A stretch of DNA of 64,000 nucleotides from Nocardia brasiliensis NBRC 14402. Its GTDB lineage: Bacteria; Actinomycetota; Actinomycetes; Mycobacteriales; Mycobacteriaceae. The stretch covers positions 1 to 64,000 of the forward strand of contig NZ_BAFT02000036.1 in NCBI RefSeq assembly GCF_000308475.2. The letters run 5' to 3'. The notes under the pieces are model-generated. The model worked only from the letters and a program-made list of their open reading frames with translations, did not search any database and had not been told where the DNA came from. Below, in pieces: positions 8,980 to 18,451 of this stretch. Positions within the stretch are counted from its first letter, which is position 1; every line of letters begins with the position of its first letter. The position numbers and the translations under genes were made by a program.

Positions 8980-11037
8980 CTATTTGCCGCGTTCGATCAG
9001 CATCTGCGTGAAGAACTCGTAGATCAAGCCCGCCTGGAAGGCGGACTGCTTGTTGTCCGCCGCGCCGCCGTGGCCGCCCTCGATGTTCTCGTGGTACCAG
9101 AATTCGTGTCCCTGCTCCTCCAGCAGCGCGGCCATCTTGCGGGCATGGCCGGGGTGCACGCGATCGTCGCGGGTGGAGGTGGTGAGCAGGATCGGCGGGT
9201 AGGTCACCTCGGCGCGGGCGTTCTGGTACGGCGAGTACTTGCTGATGTACTCCCATTCCTCGGGCTTGTCCGGGTCGCCGTACTCGGCGATCCAGGAGGC
9301 GCCCGCGAGCAGCAGGTGGTAGCGCTTCATGTCCAGCAGCGGCACCTGGCAGACGATCGCGCCGAACAGTTCCGGATAGCGGGTGAGCATCACGCCCATC
9401 AGCAGGCCGCCGTTGCTGCCGCCCACCGCGCCGAGCTGGTCGGCGGTCGTGATGCCGCGGGCCACAAGGTCTTCCGCGATCGCCGCGAAATCCTCGTACA
9501 CCTTGTGCCGGTTCGCCTTCTGCACCGAGGTGTGCCACTGCGGGCCGTATTCGCCGCCGCCGCGGATGTTCGTCATCACCCAGGTGCCGCCGCGTTCCAG
9601 CCAGCCCATACCGGACGCGCCGCTGTAGGCCGGCGTGCGGGAGACCTCGAAACCGCCGTAGCCGGACATCACCGTCGGGCCGGGCACGCCCTTGCGGTCG
9701 CGATGCCGGATCACGAAGTACGGCACCGCGGTGCCGTCCGCCGAGGTCGCGAAGAACTGCTCGGTCTCGATGCCGTCGGAGTCGAAGAAGCCGGGCTCCT
9801 GCTTGAGCCGGGTGGTCTGCCCGCCGACCGAACTGGCCAGCAGCGTGGCGGGTGTGGTGAAACCACTGGTGGTGAGCATGAATTCGTCGCCGCCCTCGAG
9901 CGGGTCGAGATTCAGCACGCTGGTCGTCGCCATCGGCGGGGTGTCGGCCAGCGACTCCCGGCGCCAGCCGTCGGCGCCCGGCGTCACCACGTACAGCTTG
10001 GTCTGCACGTCCTCCAGGGTGATCAGCAGCAGATGGTGCTCGGTCCAGCCGTAACCGTGCAGCGAGGTGTGCGCGTCCGGTGTGAAGATCACCTCGAAAT
10101 CCCTTGCCCCGGCGAGGAATCGCTCGAAGTCGGTGGCCAGCAGCGCGCCCGCGGGATAGGTCCGGCCGCCGACCTCCCACGGCGACTTCAACCGGACGAG
10201 CAGCCAGTCCTTGTACCAGGATTCGCTGGCGTCGGTCGGCGTGTCCAGGTGGGTCAGCGTGCCGTCGGCGCCGACCAGGTACACCTCTTCGTTGAAGAAG
10301 TCGGTGGCCCGGCCGACGAAATGCCGTTCGTAGCCGGGGGTTCGGTCATAACCCGCCGAGACCGCGACGTCCTCGGCCGCGCCCTCGAACACGGTTTCCG
10401 CCGCCGCCAGCTCGGTACCGCGGCGCCAGCGCTTGGCGATGCGCGGATAGCCGGAATCGGTGAGCGAGCCGGGACCGAAATCGGTGCCGATGTACACCGA
10501 ATCCAGGTCGATCCAGCGCATCTCGGATTTCGCCTCGGGCAGGAAGTACCCGCCGTCTTCGGGGGCGATGAACGCCCTTGTCGCGAGGTCGAATTCGCGC
10601 ACCACCTTGGCGTCCGCGCCGCCGCGGGACAGGCTGATCAGTGCCCGGGACTGTTCGGGCCGCAGCACCGCGGCACCGCCCCAGACCCAGTTCTCCTCCT
10701 CGGCGGCGGCGAGCGCGTCCAGGTCGATCAGCACGTCCCAGTCCGGCGACTCCTTGGCGTATTCGTCGAACGTCGTGCGCCGCCACAGGCCGCGCGGGTG
10801 CTCGGCGTCGCGCCAGAAGTTGTAGAGCCAGCGGCCGCGCCGTCCCGGATAGGCGATCTTGGTGTCCGTATCGAGCATGTCCAGGATGCGGTGCTCGAGT
10901 TCGCTGAACCGGTCGGAAGAGGCGAATCGCTCGACGACGACGTCGTTGTGCGCCCGCGCCCAATCGAGGGCCCGCTCGTCGGTCACTTCTTCGAGCCAGA
11001 GGTAAGGATCGGTCACGTTCTGCTCAACGCCGCTCAT
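8980..11037 (-). CDS. Prolyl oligopeptidase family (S9) serine peptidase
   Basis: The 685-residue protein has the family N-terminus DPYLWLEEVTDERALDWARAHN. A seven-bladed propeller follows over about residues 70-410. The C-terminal alpha/beta-hydrolase domain carries the nucleophile motif GGSNGG (Ser541) and the catalytic His in the ENIEGGHGG loop. It should cut proline-containing oligopeptides in the cytoplasm; no signal peptide is seen. The frame is open further upstream, but MSGVEQNVTDPY at 11037 gives the normal N-terminus. A similar peptidase (Rv0457c) lies in the groEL2-lpdC-ramB neighbourhood of M. tuberculosis, which supports conserved gene order. Confidence 0.92.
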   Translation of the reverse strand: MSGVEQNVTDPYLWLEEVTDERALDWARAHNDVVVERFASSDRFSELEHRILDMLDTDTKIAYPGRRGRWLYNFWRDAEHPRGLWRRTTFDEYAKESPDWDVLIDLDALAAAEEENWVWGGAAVLRPEQSRALISLSRGGADAKVVREFDLATRAFIAPEDGGYFLPEAKSEMRWIDLDSVYIGTDFGPGSLTDSGYPRIAKRWRRGTELAAAETVFEGAAEDVAVSAGYDRTPGYERHFVGRATDFFNEEVYLVGADGTLTHLDTPTDASESWYKDWLLVRLKSPWEVGGRTYPAGALLATDFERFLAGARDFEVIFTPDAHTSLHGYGWTEHHLLLITLEDVQTKLYVVTPGADGWRRESLADTPPMATTSVLNLDPLEGGDEFMLTTSGFTTPATLLASSVGGQTTRLKQEPGFFDSDGIETEQFFATSADGTAVPYFVIRHRDRKGVPGPTVMSGYGGFEVSRTPAYSGASGMGWLERGGTWVMTNIRGGGEYGPQWHTSVQKANRHKVYEDFAAIAEDLVARGITTADQLGAVGGSNGGLLMGVMLTRYPELFGAIVCQVPLLDMKRYHLLLAGASWIAEYGDPDKPEEWEYISKYSPYQNARAEVTYPPILLTTSTRDDRVHPGHARKMAALLEEQGHEFWYHENIEGGHGGAADNKQSAFQAGLIYEFFTQMLIERGK

Positions 11038-11078
11038 CCCCACATTGTTGCCGAGCGCCGCGCATCGGCACGTGGGGG

Positions 11079-11624
11079 TTACCACAAGTGTGCTACGTCC
11101 ACCACGACGCGCGAGCCGCTACCGGGACCGTCGAGGGTGAACACCCGCATCGGCAAGCGGGCCCGCACCCCGAGGCCGACGGTGGTCTGGCCCTCGAACG
11201 AGCCGGCCCACGCGACCTGACGGAAGGTGCGATAGCCGGCGACGTCGGCCAGCTCGGCTCGGTGCGCCGGCTGGTAGGTGGCGTGCCCCGCGTCGTTGTA
11301 GGCGGGCGCGAGCACCACGACATTCAGGAACGCGCCGCCGCGCAGCGCGACCGGTGTACCCGATCCGTCCGCGTGGACCCGGTCGACGTAGCCGACCCGA
11401 TATCCCGGCACCGGGCCGGCCAGGTCGATGACCAGCCGGTCGAAGCATTCGTGGCGGCCGGTGCGCAGGCCGGTGACCGGCGCGGTGGACATCGCGGGAT
11501 TCGTTTTGTCGAGCGAACCCCACACCAGTCCGCAGTAGGAGGGGGTCGCGGTAGCCGCGCCGGGCACGATCCAGAGGCCGGCGCACAGCGCGACGGAGGC
11601 GATCAGGAGAAATAAGCGACGCAT
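11079..11624 (-). CDS. Secreted AMIN-like domain protein
   Basis: A 181-residue exported protein. It has a cleavable signal peptide, MRRLFLLIASVALCAGLWIV...ATATPSYC, without a lipobox. The mature part contains HECFDRLVIDLAGPVPGYRVGYV and SRVVVDVAH, the beta-strand pattern of the AMIN-like domain found in actinobacterial cell-envelope proteins; the AMIN fold binds cell-wall polymers in other systems. Two cysteines (in SYCGLVW and HECFDR) may form a disulfide outside the cell. It ends 41 bp before the start of the S9 peptidase on the same strand, so co-transcription is possible. Confidence 0.75.
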   Translation of the reverse strand: MRRLFLLIASVALCAGLWIVPGAATATPSYCGLVWGSLDKTNPAMSTAPVTGLRTGRHECFDRLVIDLAGPVPGYRVGYVDRVHADGSGTPVALRGGAFLNVVVLAPAYNDAGHATYQPAHRAELADVAGYRTFRQVAWAGSFEGQTTVGLGVRARLPMRVFTLDGPGSGSRVVVDVAHLW

Positions 11625-11833
11625 GTCGCACCGCCTTCAGGCAGTAAGAATGGAGCACTCGGTGAATCGGGCGAATTGGACACGCTGTTACCGCGCGCGG
11701 CGCTGACCTGGGTCAAGGCTGGTTGCACCGAATCGATTCACAGCGCCACCGCGGGTTTGCCCGTGACGGTGACCGCCGCGGCACCGGCAGTAGGATCGCA
11801 GCTCCGAGGCCGGTCCGATCAGGAGGTTCGCGG

Positions 11834-12808
11834 TTGCCGCACTTTCTCTGGGAGCAGCACTGCTGTCTGCCGCTGCTGCCGTCGGCGCGGATCGCGGATC
11901 TGGCGCGCTATCCGTCCGGCTCGTATCTGTCGGTGAACGTCGGCTATTCGGCGCAGTCGACCGCCGATTCGCTGGCGCTGATCCGGCAGTTCCGCGCGGA
12001 CGCGCACGCCGACGGCCGATTCCGGTTGGTGCACAAGCACTCCGACATCGGCGACCCCGAAACCATCGCGCTCGCCTTCGATCTGGAGGACTCGGGTCCG
12101 CTCGGCGGTGACATGGACAACGTGGCGCGGTTCTACGAGTTGGGTGTGCGTTCGCTGCTGCCCACCTACAACCATGCCAACGCGGCCGGGTGCGGGTGCC
12201 TCGACACCGAGGACACCGGGCTCACCGCCTACGGCCGAGAACTGGTGCGCGCGCTCAACGACGTCGGCATGTTCGTCGACGGGTCGCACTGTTCCCGCCG
12301 CACCGCACTGGATCTGGCCACGCATTCGCAGGCGCCGGTGATCTACAGCCACTCGAATTTCGCGGCGCTGTGGGAGCATCCGCGCAACATCACCGACGAG
12401 CAGGCGAAGGCCTGTGCCGCCACCGGCGGGGTGATCGGACTGAACGGCGTCGGAATCTTTCTGGGACACAACGGGATCGAAGCAACGGGTGCGCGGATCG
12501 AGGCGCTGGCCGACCACGTCGAGCACGGTGCCGCACTCGTCGGCATCGAGCACATCGGGATCGGCTCGGACTATTCGTTCGACGCCGCGGATTTCAACGA
12601 CATGCTCGCCCAGCATCCCGAGGCTTTCTCCGAGTCCTACACGAAATGGGGCCCGCTGCAATGGGTTCCGCCGGAGGACCTGCTCGGCCTGGGTGCGGTA
12701 CCCGGCCTCGACGCGGTACTCGCCCGGCGCGGTTTCAGCGCCGCCGACCGAGCGGCGGTGTTCGGCGGCAACTTCTCCCGCGTCGCGGCACAGGTCTGGC
12801 GGGACTAG
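11834..12808 (+). CDS. M19-family (renal dipeptidase-like) metallo-dipeptidase, variant metal motif
   Basis: A 324-residue TIM-barrel peptidase of the membrane-dipeptidase family. Recognisable metal or substrate sites are Glu in AFDLEDSG, His in VDGSHCSRRT, His in PVIYSHSNF, Arg in HPRNITDE, and Asp in HIGIGSDYSFD. The usual N-terminal HxD ligand pair (as in DGHNDLP) is replaced by HCC in FLWEQHCCLPL, so one zinc-ligand Asp becomes Cys. No signal peptide is present. The start is TTG at 11834, set by AGGAGG at 11821-11826; upstream in-frame codons lack a ribosome site and do not match the family. Dipeptide, D-amino-acid peptide or lactam substrates are all possible. Confidence 0.86.
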   Translation: MPHFLWEQHCCLPLLPSARIADLARYPSGSYLSVNVGYSAQSTADSLALIRQFRADAHADGRFRLVHKHSDIGDPETIALAFDLEDSGPLGGDMDNVARFYELGVRSLLPTYNHANAAGCGCLDTEDTGLTAYGRELVRALNDVGMFVDGSHCSRRTALDLATHSQAPVIYSHSNFAALWEHPRNITDEQAKACAATGGVIGLNGVGIFLGHNGIEATGARIEALADHVEHGAALVGIEHIGIGSDYSFDAADFNDMLAQHPEAFSESYTKWGPLQWVPPEDLLGLGAVPGLDAVLARRGFSAADRAAVFGGNFSRVAAQVWRD

Positions 12809-12851
12809 TCGCGAGCGCGGGACCAGCCGAAAGCGCAGTCCCGAAACAGCT

Positions 12852-12878
12852 GTGGCGCGACCATGCCGGTCGCGCCAC
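12852..12878. terminator. Bidirectional terminator between the M19 peptidase gene and the reductase gene
   Basis: A perfect 11-bp stem, GTGGCGCGACC / GGTCGCGCCAC, with loop ATGCC. It lies between two convergent stop codons (12808 and 12895), so it can serve both strands. Confidence 0.85.
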
Positions 12879-12894
12879 GTAACCCGTTCGGCAA

Positions 12895-13941
12895 TCAGCC
12901 GAGCCGCACCAGCATCTTGCCGGTGTTGGCGCCGGAGAGCACGCCGAGGAAGGCGGCCGGGGCCTGCTCGAGTCCTTCGTAGACGGTTTCGGTGGTGCGC
13001 AGGGTGCCGTCGGCCAGCCAGCCCGCGGCCTTGCCGAGGTACTCGCCGAAGATCGGGAAGTAGCTGTTGACCAGCATGCCGCGCAGCGAAACCTCCCGGG
13101 TCGCAGCCTTGTACAGGTCCGGACCCGGCGCGTCGGCGGCGCCGTTGTAGCCGCTGATCGCGCCGACCAGTGCGATCCGGCCCTTCGGCCGCATCGCCTC
13201 GACCGCGACGCGCAGGTGTTCGCCGCCCACGCTGTCGAGGTAGACGTCGATGCCCTCGGGCGCCGCCGCGGCCAGCTGCCCGGCCAGATCGCCGGCCCGG
13301 TAGTCGAGGGCGGCGTCGAAGCCGAATTCGTCGAGCAGCAGCCGGGTCTTGGCCGGGCCGCCCGCGGAGCCGATCACTTTCGCCGCGCCGAGTGCCCGGG
13401 CGATCTGGCCCGCGACGCTGCCGACCGCGCCCGCGGCGGCCGAGATGAATACGGTGTCACCGGGATTCACCGGCGCCACGTCGGTGAGCGCGGCGTACGC
13501 GGTGAGGCCCGTGGTGCCGAGGGCGCCGAGGTAGTGGTGGTCGGCCGCGAGCGTGGGATCGATCGGGGTGGCCACGGCCGCGTCCAGCACCGCGTACTCC
13601 CGCCAGCCCGCGAAGTGGGACACGGTGCTGCCCACCGGAATTCCCGGCGCCGTGGAAGCGACGACCTCGCCGACCGCGGATCCCTCCAACGCCTCACCCA
13701 ACTGGAACGGCGCGATGTAGGACGGGCGGTCGTCCATCCGGCCCCGCATGTACGGGTCCACGGACATCCAGGTGTTGCGCACCAGGATCTGGCCCTCGGT
13801 CAGCGCCGGAATCGGCTTGTCCACCAGCGCGAAATCCGCGGCGGTCGGCGCGCCGGTCGGCCGCGCCGCCAGCTGGATCTCACGCGAGGTCCGCGGCAGG
13901 CCGGTCTGGGTGGTCTCGGTTTCGGTGGTCTGAACGCTCAT
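12895..13941 (-). CDS. NADP-dependent medium-chain reductase (CurA/prostaglandin-reductase type)
   Basis: The 348-residue zinc-free medium-chain dehydrogenase/reductase reduces alpha,beta-unsaturated carbonyl compounds with NADPH. The N-terminal part has SVDPYMRGRMDDRPSYIAPFQLG, typical of the CurA/PTGR subgroup. The Rossmann segment is DTVFISAAAGAVGSVAGQIARALGA, followed by VIGSAGGPAKT for phosphate binding. The C-terminal helix YEGLEQAPAAFLGVLSGANTGKMLVRL is characteristic of the subgroup. An AraC-type regulator gene lies 128 bp upstream on the same strand and is a plausible controller. The likely role is detoxification of reactive enones or quinone-like compounds. Confidence 0.92.
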   Translation of the reverse strand: MSVQTTETETTQTGLPRTSREIQLAARPTGAPTAADFALVDKPIPALTEGQILVRNTWMSVDPYMRGRMDDRPSYIAPFQLGEALEGSAVGEVVASTAPGIPVGSTVSHFAGWREYAVLDAAVATPIDPTLAADHHYLGALGTTGLTAYAALTDVAPVNPGDTVFISAAAGAVGSVAGQIARALGAAKVIGSAGGPAKTRLLLDEFGFDAALDYRAGDLAGQLAAAAPEGIDVYLDSVGGEHLRVAVEAMRPKGRIALVGAISGYNGAADAPGPDLYKAATREVSLRGMLVNSYFPIFGEYLGKAAGWLADGTLRTTETVYEGLEQAPAAFLGVLSGANTGKMLVRLG

Positions 13942-14069
13942 TGCTCTGCCTCTGCTTCGGTGACTGTCGCGGACCTCGTCGATCCGCTACGGCCAACGCT
14001 ATGAGCTGCGCGTCTTCGGCCCCAGGTCCGCACACGCCACGCAACGGTCCAAATGCGACAGGCTCGGGA

Positions 14070-15152
14070 TCAGCCGATCGCGAGGCGCGACGGGGACGTG
14101 CCGCTCCAGCGGTGCACCGCTTTGCGCAGCGCCCGATCGTCGGTGAAGCCGAGCCGGTCGGCGATCGCGGCGGTGGTCAGATTCCCTTCGGCGAGTAGCG
14201 CTTTCGCCTGTTCGTAGCGGATCCGGTCGTATTCGGCTCGCCAGCTGGTGCCGTGTTCGGCGAGCTGCCGCTGCAGGGTGCGCGGGCTGACCGCGAGACG
14301 GCGGGCGACGGTCGTCAGCGCCGCGTCACCGGCGGCGAGGGCCGCGTCCAGCGCGACGCGGAACGCTTCCAGCGGACCTGGGATGGTGCGCGCGGCGGCC
14401 AGGACCAGGTCGGCGTGGCTGCGCAGCAATTCGGCCAGCATCGGGTCGGCGCGGGGCAGCGCGGCGGTGGCATCGGCGGCGGCGAAGGTGACGGTGTCGG
14501 CGGGTGCGTCGAACTCGATGCGGCGGGTGCCGAAGGCGTCCACCAGCACGGCGTGGTCGGCCGGTGCGGCGCGGCTGAAGGCGACCCGCTCGGGTACCAC
14601 GGGCCTGCCGGTGGCTTCGCGAGCGCGCCGCAGGTAGTAGGCGAGCACGTACTCGTTGACGGCCGCCACCACCGCCGGCTCGCCTGCGGTGGTGCGGAAG
14701 CCGACGGTGAGCGCGCCGTCGTGGGTGAGGTCGAAGCCTTCGGCGGCCGCGGTCACCAACCGGTGATACGGCTGTGCGGCGAGCAGCGCGTCGGTGAGTG
14801 TCGGCCCGTTCGTTACGAGATAGTCCCAGGTGGTGAGCGTGCCGAGCGGCGCGGCGGCGACCACCGCGAGCCCGGCCCCGGGCTCCGGATGAGCCTGGGC
14901 GAGCAACTCCCACAGCCGGATCAGCGAGTGCAGCGGTATGCGATTGAGCTCGCCCGACAGTGCTGCGTCGTCGACCCCGTGGATCGCCGCGAGCCGGTCC
15001 GCGCCGATGCCGAACCGCAGCGCGGTGTCGCGGACCAGCCGGATCAGATGCGTCGAGGCCGTGCCGTCGATGGGCGAGGGCGGTGATGGATGGTCGCCCG
15101 GTGCGGCCGTGTGGTCGGCGGCGATCGCACCTGCCGATCGACCCGCTGCCAC
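14070..15152 (-). CDS. AraC-family transcriptional regulator (Arabinose_bd/OruR-type)
   Basis: A 360-residue regulator. The N-terminal ligand domain of about 200 residues is of the Arabinose_bd/GliR-OruR class. The C-terminal double helix-turn-helix contains LTTVARRLAVSPRTLQRQLAEHGTSWRAEYDRIR and TTAAIADRLGFTDDRALRKAVHRWSGTSPSRL, the canonical AraC pair. It precedes the reductase gene on the same strand, so it may activate that gene. The N-terminal 30 residues are Pro/Ala/Gly-rich with no clear ribosome site, so the true start may be at an internal codon. Confidence 0.9.
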   Translation of the reverse strand: MAAGRSAGAIAADHTAAPGDHPSPPSPIDGTASTHLIRLVRDTALRFGIGADRLAAIHGVDDAALSGELNRIPLHSLIRLWELLAQAHPEPGAGLAVVAAAPLGTLTTWDYLVTNGPTLTDALLAAQPYHRLVTAAAEGFDLTHDGALTVGFRTTAGEPAVVAAVNEYVLAYYLRRAREATGRPVVPERVAFSRAAPADHAVLVDAFGTRRIEFDAPADTVTFAAADATAALPRADPMLAELLRSHADLVLAAARTIPGPLEAFRVALDAALAAGDAALTTVARRLAVSPRTLQRQLAEHGTSWRAEYDRIRYEQAKALLAEGNLTTAAIADRLGFTDDRALRKAVHRWSGTSPSRLAIG

Positions 15153-15285
15153 GGGTCAACAGTAGCGAGCCCGGACCGCTCGGTCTCGATCCGATCCGCT
15201 CCGCGACCGCCGGGGTGTGGCCCACGGCGCATCGTTGTGGGGGACCGGTGGGCCAACTCGCGGCGACGGAGTTAGGCTCGGTGGC

Positions 15286-16689
15286 GTGACTTCCCATTAC
15301 GACGTTGTCGTTCTCGGTGCCGGTCCTGGCGGTTACGTCGCCGCCATCCGCGCGGCACAGTTAGGCCTCCGTACCGCGATCGTCGAGCAAAAGTACTGGG
15401 GCGGTGTGTGCCTGAACGTCGGCTGCATCCCTTCCAAGGCGCTGCTGCGTAACGCCGAACTCGCGCACATCTTCACCAAGGAAGCCAAGACCTTCGGGAT
15501 CTCGGGCGAGGTGGACTTCGACTTCGGTGTGGCGTTCGATCGCAGCCGCAAGGTGGCGGACGGCCGGGTCAAGGGCGTCCACTTCCTGATGAAGAAGAAC
15601 AAGATCGACGAGTTCGACGGCAAGGGCACCTTCACCGACGCGAACACCCTGTCGGTCGAGCTGTCGAAGGGCGGAACCGAGACCGTCACGTTCGACAACG
15701 TGATCATCGCGACCGGCACCGTCACCAAGCTGCTGCCCGGCACCCAGCTCAGCGCCAACGTGGTCACCTACGAGGAGCAGATCCTCACCCGCGACCTGCC
15801 CGGCTCGATCCTGATCGTCGGCGCGGGCGCCATCGGCATGGAGTTCGCCTACGTCCTCAAGAACTACGGCGTGGACGTGCGCATCGTCGAGTTCCTCGAC
15901 CGCGCGCTGCCGAACGAGGACGCCGACGTCTCCAAGGAGATCACCAAGCAGTACAAGAAGCTCGGCATCACCATCACCACCGGTGCGGCCGTGCAGTCCA
16001 TCGATGACGACGGCTCGAAGGTCACCGTTTCGATCAAGGACAACAAGTCCGGCAACGTGGAGACGGTCACCGTCGACAAGGTGCTGCAGGCCGTCGGCTT
16101 CGCGCCCCGGGTCGAGGGCTACGGCCTCGAGGCGGCGGGCGTGCAGCTCACCGACCGCGGCGCCATCGCGATCGACGACTACATGCGCACCAATGTGGAT
16201 CACATCTACGCCATCGGCGATGTCACCGCCAAGCTGCAGCTGGCCCACGTCGCGGAGGCGCAGGGCGTGGTCGCGGCCGAGACCATCGCGGGCGCGGACA
16301 CCGTCACCCTGGGCGATTACCGGATGATGCCGCGCGCCACCTTCTGTCAGCCGCAGGTCGCCAGCTTCGGCCTGACCGAACAGCAGGCCCGCGACGAGGG
16401 CTACGACGTGAAGGTCGCGACCTTCCCGTTCACCGCCAACGGCAAGGCGCACGGCCTCGCCGATCCGACCGGCTTCGTCAAGCTCGTCGCCGACAGCAAG
16501 TACGGCGAACTGCTCGGCGGCCACCTGATCGGCCCGGACGTCTCGGAGCTGCTGCCCGAGCTGACCCTGGCGCAGAAGTGGGATCTCACGGTCAACGAGC
16601 TGACCCGCAACGTGCACACGCACCCGACGCTCAGCGAAGCCCTGCAGGAGGCCTTCCACGGTCTCGCCGGGCACATGATCAACTTCTGA
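15286..16689 (+). CDS. lpdA: Dihydrolipoyl dehydrogenase (E3 component)
   Basis: The 467-residue FAD-dependent enzyme re-oxidises dihydrolipoamide of 2-oxo-acid dehydrogenase complexes using NAD+. The FAD-binding motif [17 protein letters not shown] is followed by the redox-active disulfide [14 protein letters not shown] (Cys42, Cys47). A second Rossmann motif, [11 protein letters not shown], and the C-terminal catalytic HTHPTLSEA complete the family. The start is GTG at 15286 ([14 protein letters not shown]); the open frame upstream does not match the family. In M. tuberculosis lpdC (Rv0462) lies near ramB, as here, and also serves antioxidant peroxidase systems. Confidence 0.97.
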   Translation: MTSHYDVVVLGAGPGGYVAAIRAAQLGLRTAIVEQKYWGGVCLNVGCIPSKALLRNAELAHIFTKEAKTFGISGEVDFDFGVAFDRSRKVADGRVKGVHFLMKKNKIDEFDGKGTFTDANTLSVELSKGGTETVTFDNVIIATGTVTKLLPGTQLSANVVTYEEQILTRDLPGSILIVGAGAIGMEFAYVLKNYGVDVRIVEFLDRALPNEDADVSKEITKQYKKLGITITTGAAVQSIDDDGSKVTVSIKDNKSGNVETVTVDKVLQAVGFAPRVEGYGLEAAGVQLTDRGAIAIDDYMRTNVDHIYAIGDVTAKLQLAHVAEAQGVVAAETIAGADTVTLGDYRMMPRATFCQPQVASFGLTEQQARDEGYDVKVATFPFTANGKAHGLADPTGFVKLVADSKYGELLGGHLIGPDVSELLPELTLAQKWDLTVNELTRNVHTHPTLSEALQEAFHGLAGHMINF

Positions 16690-16701
16690 GCCGAGCCCCT
16701 G

Positions 16702-16733
16702 AAGCGGTGGCGTCCTACGGGACGCCACCGCTT
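16702..16733 (+). terminator. Terminator after lpdA
   Basis: A perfect 14-bp stem, AAGCGGTGGCGTCC / GGACGCCACCGCTT, closed by a TACG tetraloop of the stable UNCG class and followed by a T. It starts 13 bp after the lpdA stop codon. Confidence 0.9.
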
Positions 16734-16837
16734 TCGCATGCTGCCGTCCCGCGCGCGAATCGATGGCAAGGACCGTGCGCGGCAAGAAAAATCGTGTGCC
16801 GCGCACTGGTGGACCTCCGCCGGTTTGCTAGACAGCA

Positions 16838-17542
16838 ATGATGCGGAAGTGGCTCATCGGTGGTGCGCTCGTCCTCGTCGTGCTGTTGGTGCTGGCGGTC
16901 GGCGGGTACTACCTGATGAACTCGCGCAGTTTCCAGTTGGCCGGGCGGTTGGTGAACCGGGTGGACACGGCCGACAAGGTGGTCGCGCTGACCCTGGACG
17001 ACGGCCCGACCGAACGCACCCCCGAGGTGCTGAAAACCCTTGCGGACGCCCAGATTCCGGCCACGTTCTATCTGGTGGGCGGTGATCTCGCGGCCCGCCC
17101 CGACTACGGCAGGGCGATCGCCGCGGCCGGCCACGAGATCGGCAACCACAGCTACCAGCACCGCCGCATGGTCTTCACCTCCGCCGATACGGTCCGCGAC
17201 GAGATCGAGCGCACCGACGCCGAGATCGCGAAAACCGGCTACCGGGGCGAGATCACGTTCCGCCCGCCGTACGGCAAGAAGCTCTGGTCGCTGCCGAAGT
17301 ACCTGTCCGATCACGACCGCACCACGGTGACCTGGGATGTGGAACCGGCCACGGGGGAAGCCGACACCAGCGACGGGATCGCCGCGCAGACGGTGCGCGA
17401 GGTGCGTCCCGGCTCGATCATCATCCTGCACGTCATGCATCGCTGGGCGGGCCCGGCGCTGGCCGCCATACCGCGCATCGTCAGCGAACTCCGGGCCGCG
17501 GGTTATCGATTCGTCACGGTCGCGGAGCTGCTGCGGCACTGA
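16838..17542 (+). CDS. Membrane-anchored polysaccharide deacetylase (CE4, NodB homology)
   Basis: The 234-residue protein has one N-terminal membrane helix (KWLIGGALVLVVLLVLAVGGYYLM) and an external NodB domain. Family motifs in order are: TLDDGPT with the catalytic base and metal Asp; the metal-binding pair HEIGNHSYQH (H-x-x-x-H); RPPYG; and a closing HVMHRW with the catalytic His. It is expected to remove acetyl or related N/O-acyl groups from a cell-wall glycan such as peptidoglycan. It starts at ATG 16838 after the lpdA terminator and abuts the convergent gene at 17543 with no gap. Confidence 0.9.
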   Translation: MMRKWLIGGALVLVVLLVLAVGGYYLMNSRSFQLAGRLVNRVDTADKVVALTLDDGPTERTPEVLKTLADAQIPATFYLVGGDLAARPDYGRAIAAAGHEIGNHSYQHRRMVFTSADTVRDEIERTDAEIAKTGYRGEITFRPPYGKKLWSLPKYLSDHDRTTVTWDVEPATGEADTSDGIAAQTVREVRPGSIIILHVMHRWAGPALAAIPRIVSELRAAGYRFVTVAELLRH

Positions 17543-17959
17543 TCAGAGCATGCCGTACGCGTGCGTCGGGGTGAGCAGGGCGAGCGCGCGGCGATCCGCG
17601 ACCATGGCCCGGCGATAGTCGTCCCAGTCGGGGTGTTCGCCGTTGGCGGCCCGGTAGTAGTCGACCAGGGCTTCCACCGTCTCGTCGTGCGGGTCGGCGG
17701 CCACGGGCGTCACCGAGGCGATGGCCTCGACGACGGCATAAGCGAAGAAGTCCGCGCGGGTCACGTGGATGGCGGCCCACGGCTCGCGGACCAGGTTGTG
17801 GTACTTCGCGCGGTCGGCGGTGAGGGAGATCCGGATGCGGCCGTCCGCGCCGATCACGTGCAGCACATTGGACAGCTGCGGCCGGCCGTTGCGGCGAATC
17901 GTGGTCAGCACCGACCTGGGGTGGCTGCGGGCGAAGTCGACTGCTTGGGCGAGTTCCAT
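17543..17959 (-). CDS. PPOX-class F420/flavin-dependent oxidoreductase
   Basis: A 138-residue split-barrel protein of the pyridoxamine-5-phosphate-oxidase-like superfamily. Signature regions are SVLTTIRRNGRPQLSNVLHV and RIRISLTADRAKYHNLVREPWAAIHV. In mycobacteria and Nocardia this subgroup binds the deazaflavin F420 and reduces biliverdin or fatty-acid-like substrates; the physiological substrate here is unknown. It is convergent with the deacetylase gene, and a small HxlR gene lies 40 bp upstream on the same strand. Confidence 0.86.
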   Translation of the reverse strand: MELAQAVDFARSHPRSVLTTIRRNGRPQLSNVLHVIGADGRIRISLTADRAKYHNLVREPWAAIHVTRADFFAYAVVEAIASVTPVAADPHDETVEALVDYYRAANGEHPDWDDYRRAMVADRRALALLTPTHAYGML

Positions 17960-17999
17960 ACCGGTAGCAACCGGCGGTGATCCAGGTCTCTTCCCCGGC

Positions 18000-18407
18000 T
18001 CACTGCCGGTGGTAGGCCGCCTGCGCCTCGTGCACCCGCGGCATGTTCTGCTCGACCACCAGGATCAGGGCCTCGAGCCGGTCCGCGACGTCGGCGCCGA
18101 GTTCGGTGAGCGTGTATTCCACTCGCGGCGGGATGGTTTCGTGCACCTCGCGATGGACCATGCCGTCGCGCTCGAGCGCCTGCAGGGTCTGCGACAGCAT
18201 GCGCTCGCTGACGCCGTCGACGCGGCGGCGCAGCGCGCTGAACCGGTACGGCCCGTCGCGCAGCGCGACCAGCGCGAGGATGCCCCAGCGACTCGCCACA
18301 TTCTGCAGAACCAGCCGTGACGTGCAGTTCTTCGCGAAAACGTCGGCTTCGAGGGTCGGATCATCCAGTTCTGGCGACGCGGTGTCGCCGGAAAATCCTG
18401 TGCTCAT
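18000..18407 (-). CDS. HxlR/DUF24-family redox-sensing regulator (QorR-like)
   Basis: A 135-residue winged-helix regulator with helix-turn-helix RFSALRRRVDGVSERMLSQTLQALERDGMVHR. There is a single cysteine in the whole protein (Cys28, in FAKNCTSRLV), at the conserved N-terminal position used by thiol-switch members such as YodB, HypR and QorR. The ATG at 18407 (MSTGF) is chosen over one six codons upstream. It is divergent from a quinone-oxidoreductase-like gene, the same arrangement as qorR-qor2 in Corynebacterium glutamicum, where diamide and H2O2 relieve repression. Confidence 0.88.
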   Translation of the reverse strand: MSTGFSGDTASPELDDPTLEADVFAKNCTSRLVLQNVASRWGILALVALRDGPYRFSALRRRVDGVSERMLSQTLQALERDGMVHREVHETIPPRVEYTLTELGADVADRLEALILVVEQNMPRVHEAQAAYHRQ

Positions 18408-18451
18408 GAACTCAATAGTACCCAACGCGCGGATAGTGGTGTATGAATGTG

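Noticed and set aside
9070..11220. 716-codon plus-strand open frame opposite the S9 peptidase
   Set aside because: The minus-strand gene has a clear propeller and catalytic serine; the plus frame is compositional only.
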